From: Aquiflexum sp041749095 | Lineage (GTDB): Bacteria; Bacteroidota; Bacteroidia; Cytophagales; Cyclobacteriaceae | Length of the DNA stretch: 64,000 nt | Direction of reading: 5' to 3' | NCBI RefSeq assembly: GCF_041749095.1 | Contig: NZ_JBGTCA010000429.1 | Coordinates: 1 to 64,000 of the forward strand | In this document: one piece after another, positions 63,426-64,000 of the stretch | How positions within the stretch are numbered: position 1 is the stretch's first letter | How the letters are laid out: each line of letters begins with the position of its first letter | Notes under the pieces: generated by a model | Databases searched by the model: none | What the model was told of the DNA's origin: nothing | What the model saw: the letters and a program-made list of their open reading frames with translations, nothing else | Program-made: the position numbers and the translations under genes

Positions 63426-64000
63426 ATGAAAATTACTTCTAAAGAAATCAGCGAAAAGACTTTTGAAAAAAACTTCAGAGGCTACGATAAAGATGAGGTC
63501 ACCGCATTTTTGAATATACTTTCCGGAGAGTGGGACAAAATTATGGCTGAAAAAGCTGACCTGGAAAAACGGTTGGAAAGCACTGAAAAAGAAGCCAACA
63601 AATTAAAACAGGTGGAAGAATCTTTGTTCCGGACACTTAAGACTGCAGAAGACACAGGCGCTGCTATAATTGAAGAAGCCAATATTGCTGCTGAGGATAT
63701 CCTGAGCGAGGCCCATCAAAATGCCGGAAGTATGCTGAATGAGGCACAGAATCAATCCAAAAACCTCGTTGAATCTGCCGAAGCCAAAGGCAGGGAAATC
63801 ATGGATAGTCTCAAAGGTGAGGTAAATTCACTCGTGTCAGGTTTTGAAACACTCTTGAAACAAAGGGACATGTTAATCAAAAACCTAAAATCCCTTTCCG
63901 AAGGAATTGAGGACACCATCTCTGTTTCAGAAGATTCCATAAAAAAAGTAAATATCCGGATCCATTCTGATTTGGTAGATGAACTTTCCAAAGCCAATGC
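63426..64000 (+). CDS. DivIVA-domain protein, cut by the window end
   Basis: The visible 191 residues start with a DivIVA-type N-terminal domain (ITSKEISEKTFEKNFRGYDK, DEVTAFLNILSGEWDKI), including the FRGY segment characteristic of the family, then a long coiled-coil region rich in Ala, Glu and Lys. DivIVA-like proteins mark curved membrane and organise division or polar growth. In Bacteroidota their role is not well established. The start is eight bases after the WD40 stop. The reading frame runs off the window at 64000, so the C-terminal part cannot be judged. Confidence 0.88.
   Translation, partial: MKITSKEISEKTFEKNFRGYDKDEVTAFLNILSGEWDKIMAEKADLEKRLESTEKEANKLKQVEESLFRTLKTAEDTGAAIIEEANIAAEDILSEAHQNAGSMLNEAQNQSKNLVESAEAKGREIMDSLKGEVNSLVSGFETLLKQRDMLIKNLKSLSEGIEDTISVSEDSIKKVNIRIHSDLVDELSKAN

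Noticed and set aside
1..64000. CRISPR arrays, prophage, integrases, tRNA or rRNA genes
   Set aside because: I looked for repeat-spacer arrays, phage structural genes, tRNA T-loop signatures and rRNA and found none.

Overview
The window looks like ordinary chromosome from a member of the Bacteroidota, most likely order Cytophagales and perhaps family Cyclobacteriaceae. This placement is inferred from gene content, not from a marker tree. Supporting signs are AT-rich intergenic DNA, the near absence of Shine-Dalgarno sequences, TAnnTTTG-type -7 promoter elements, a methionine synthase split into two genes, a fused IcmF mutase, a Bacteroidota-type LptD, AddAB-type recombination proteins, GH97 and GH32 enzymes, and many lipoproteins and hybrid histidine kinases. 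I see no rRNA, tRNA, CRISPR array, prophage or intact insertion sequence.

Layout. Positions 1-6000 hold an HMG-CoA-lyase-type gene and a methionine operon (metH N-terminal part, metH C-terminal part, metF) on the minus strand. A SAM-I riboswitch precedes the operon, with a consensus promoter placed so that transcription would begin at the aptamer. Positions 6100-12400 carry a RidA-like lipoprotein, a probable outer-membrane barrel and a very large multi-PAS/GAF hybrid kinase. Positions 12500-15050 are a decay zone: a broken S9 peptidase whose catalytic His codon reads Tyr, a candidate small RNA, a small acidic lipoprotein and the tail of a TolC-like efflux gene. Positions 15000-21400 carry fmt, a RES/Xre toxin-antitoxin pair, a DUF4412-type protein, folA, cinA and a 2-oxoacid dehydrogenase E2. 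Positions 21400-30900 carry a hybrid kinase paired with a lipoprotein sensor, an OsmC pair, icmF and a site-2 protease.

Positions 30950-35700 hold GH97, GH32 and a histidine-phosphatase lipoprotein. Positions 35800-45100 hold addB/addA, a subtilase with a large insertion and a HEPN/MNT module bracketed by short direct repeats. Positions 45100-64000 hold a FAD/Fe-S oxidoreductase, YdcF, an M20 peptidase, an ILVBL-like thiamine-diphosphate enzyme, a PQQ/cytochrome c dehydrogenase, LptD, an amidase, an acyl-CoA carboxylase beta subunit, a transglutaminase-like protein, a redoxin, a phosphopantetheinyl transferase, a WD40 protein and a DivIVA-domain protein cut by the window end.

How the genes work together. 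The metH/metF operon makes methionine under SAM feedback. MetH and IcmF both need cobalamin. HMG-CoA lyase, the acyl-CoA carboxylase beta subunit, IcmF and the E2 together suggest branched-chain amino-acid and acyl-CoA catabolism, although they are scattered. The least explained material is non-coding: a 16-bp-arm palindrome present twice with half-copies, several other inverted repeats, the candidate small RNA near 14320-14409, and a possible competing helix downstream of the SAM aptamer.
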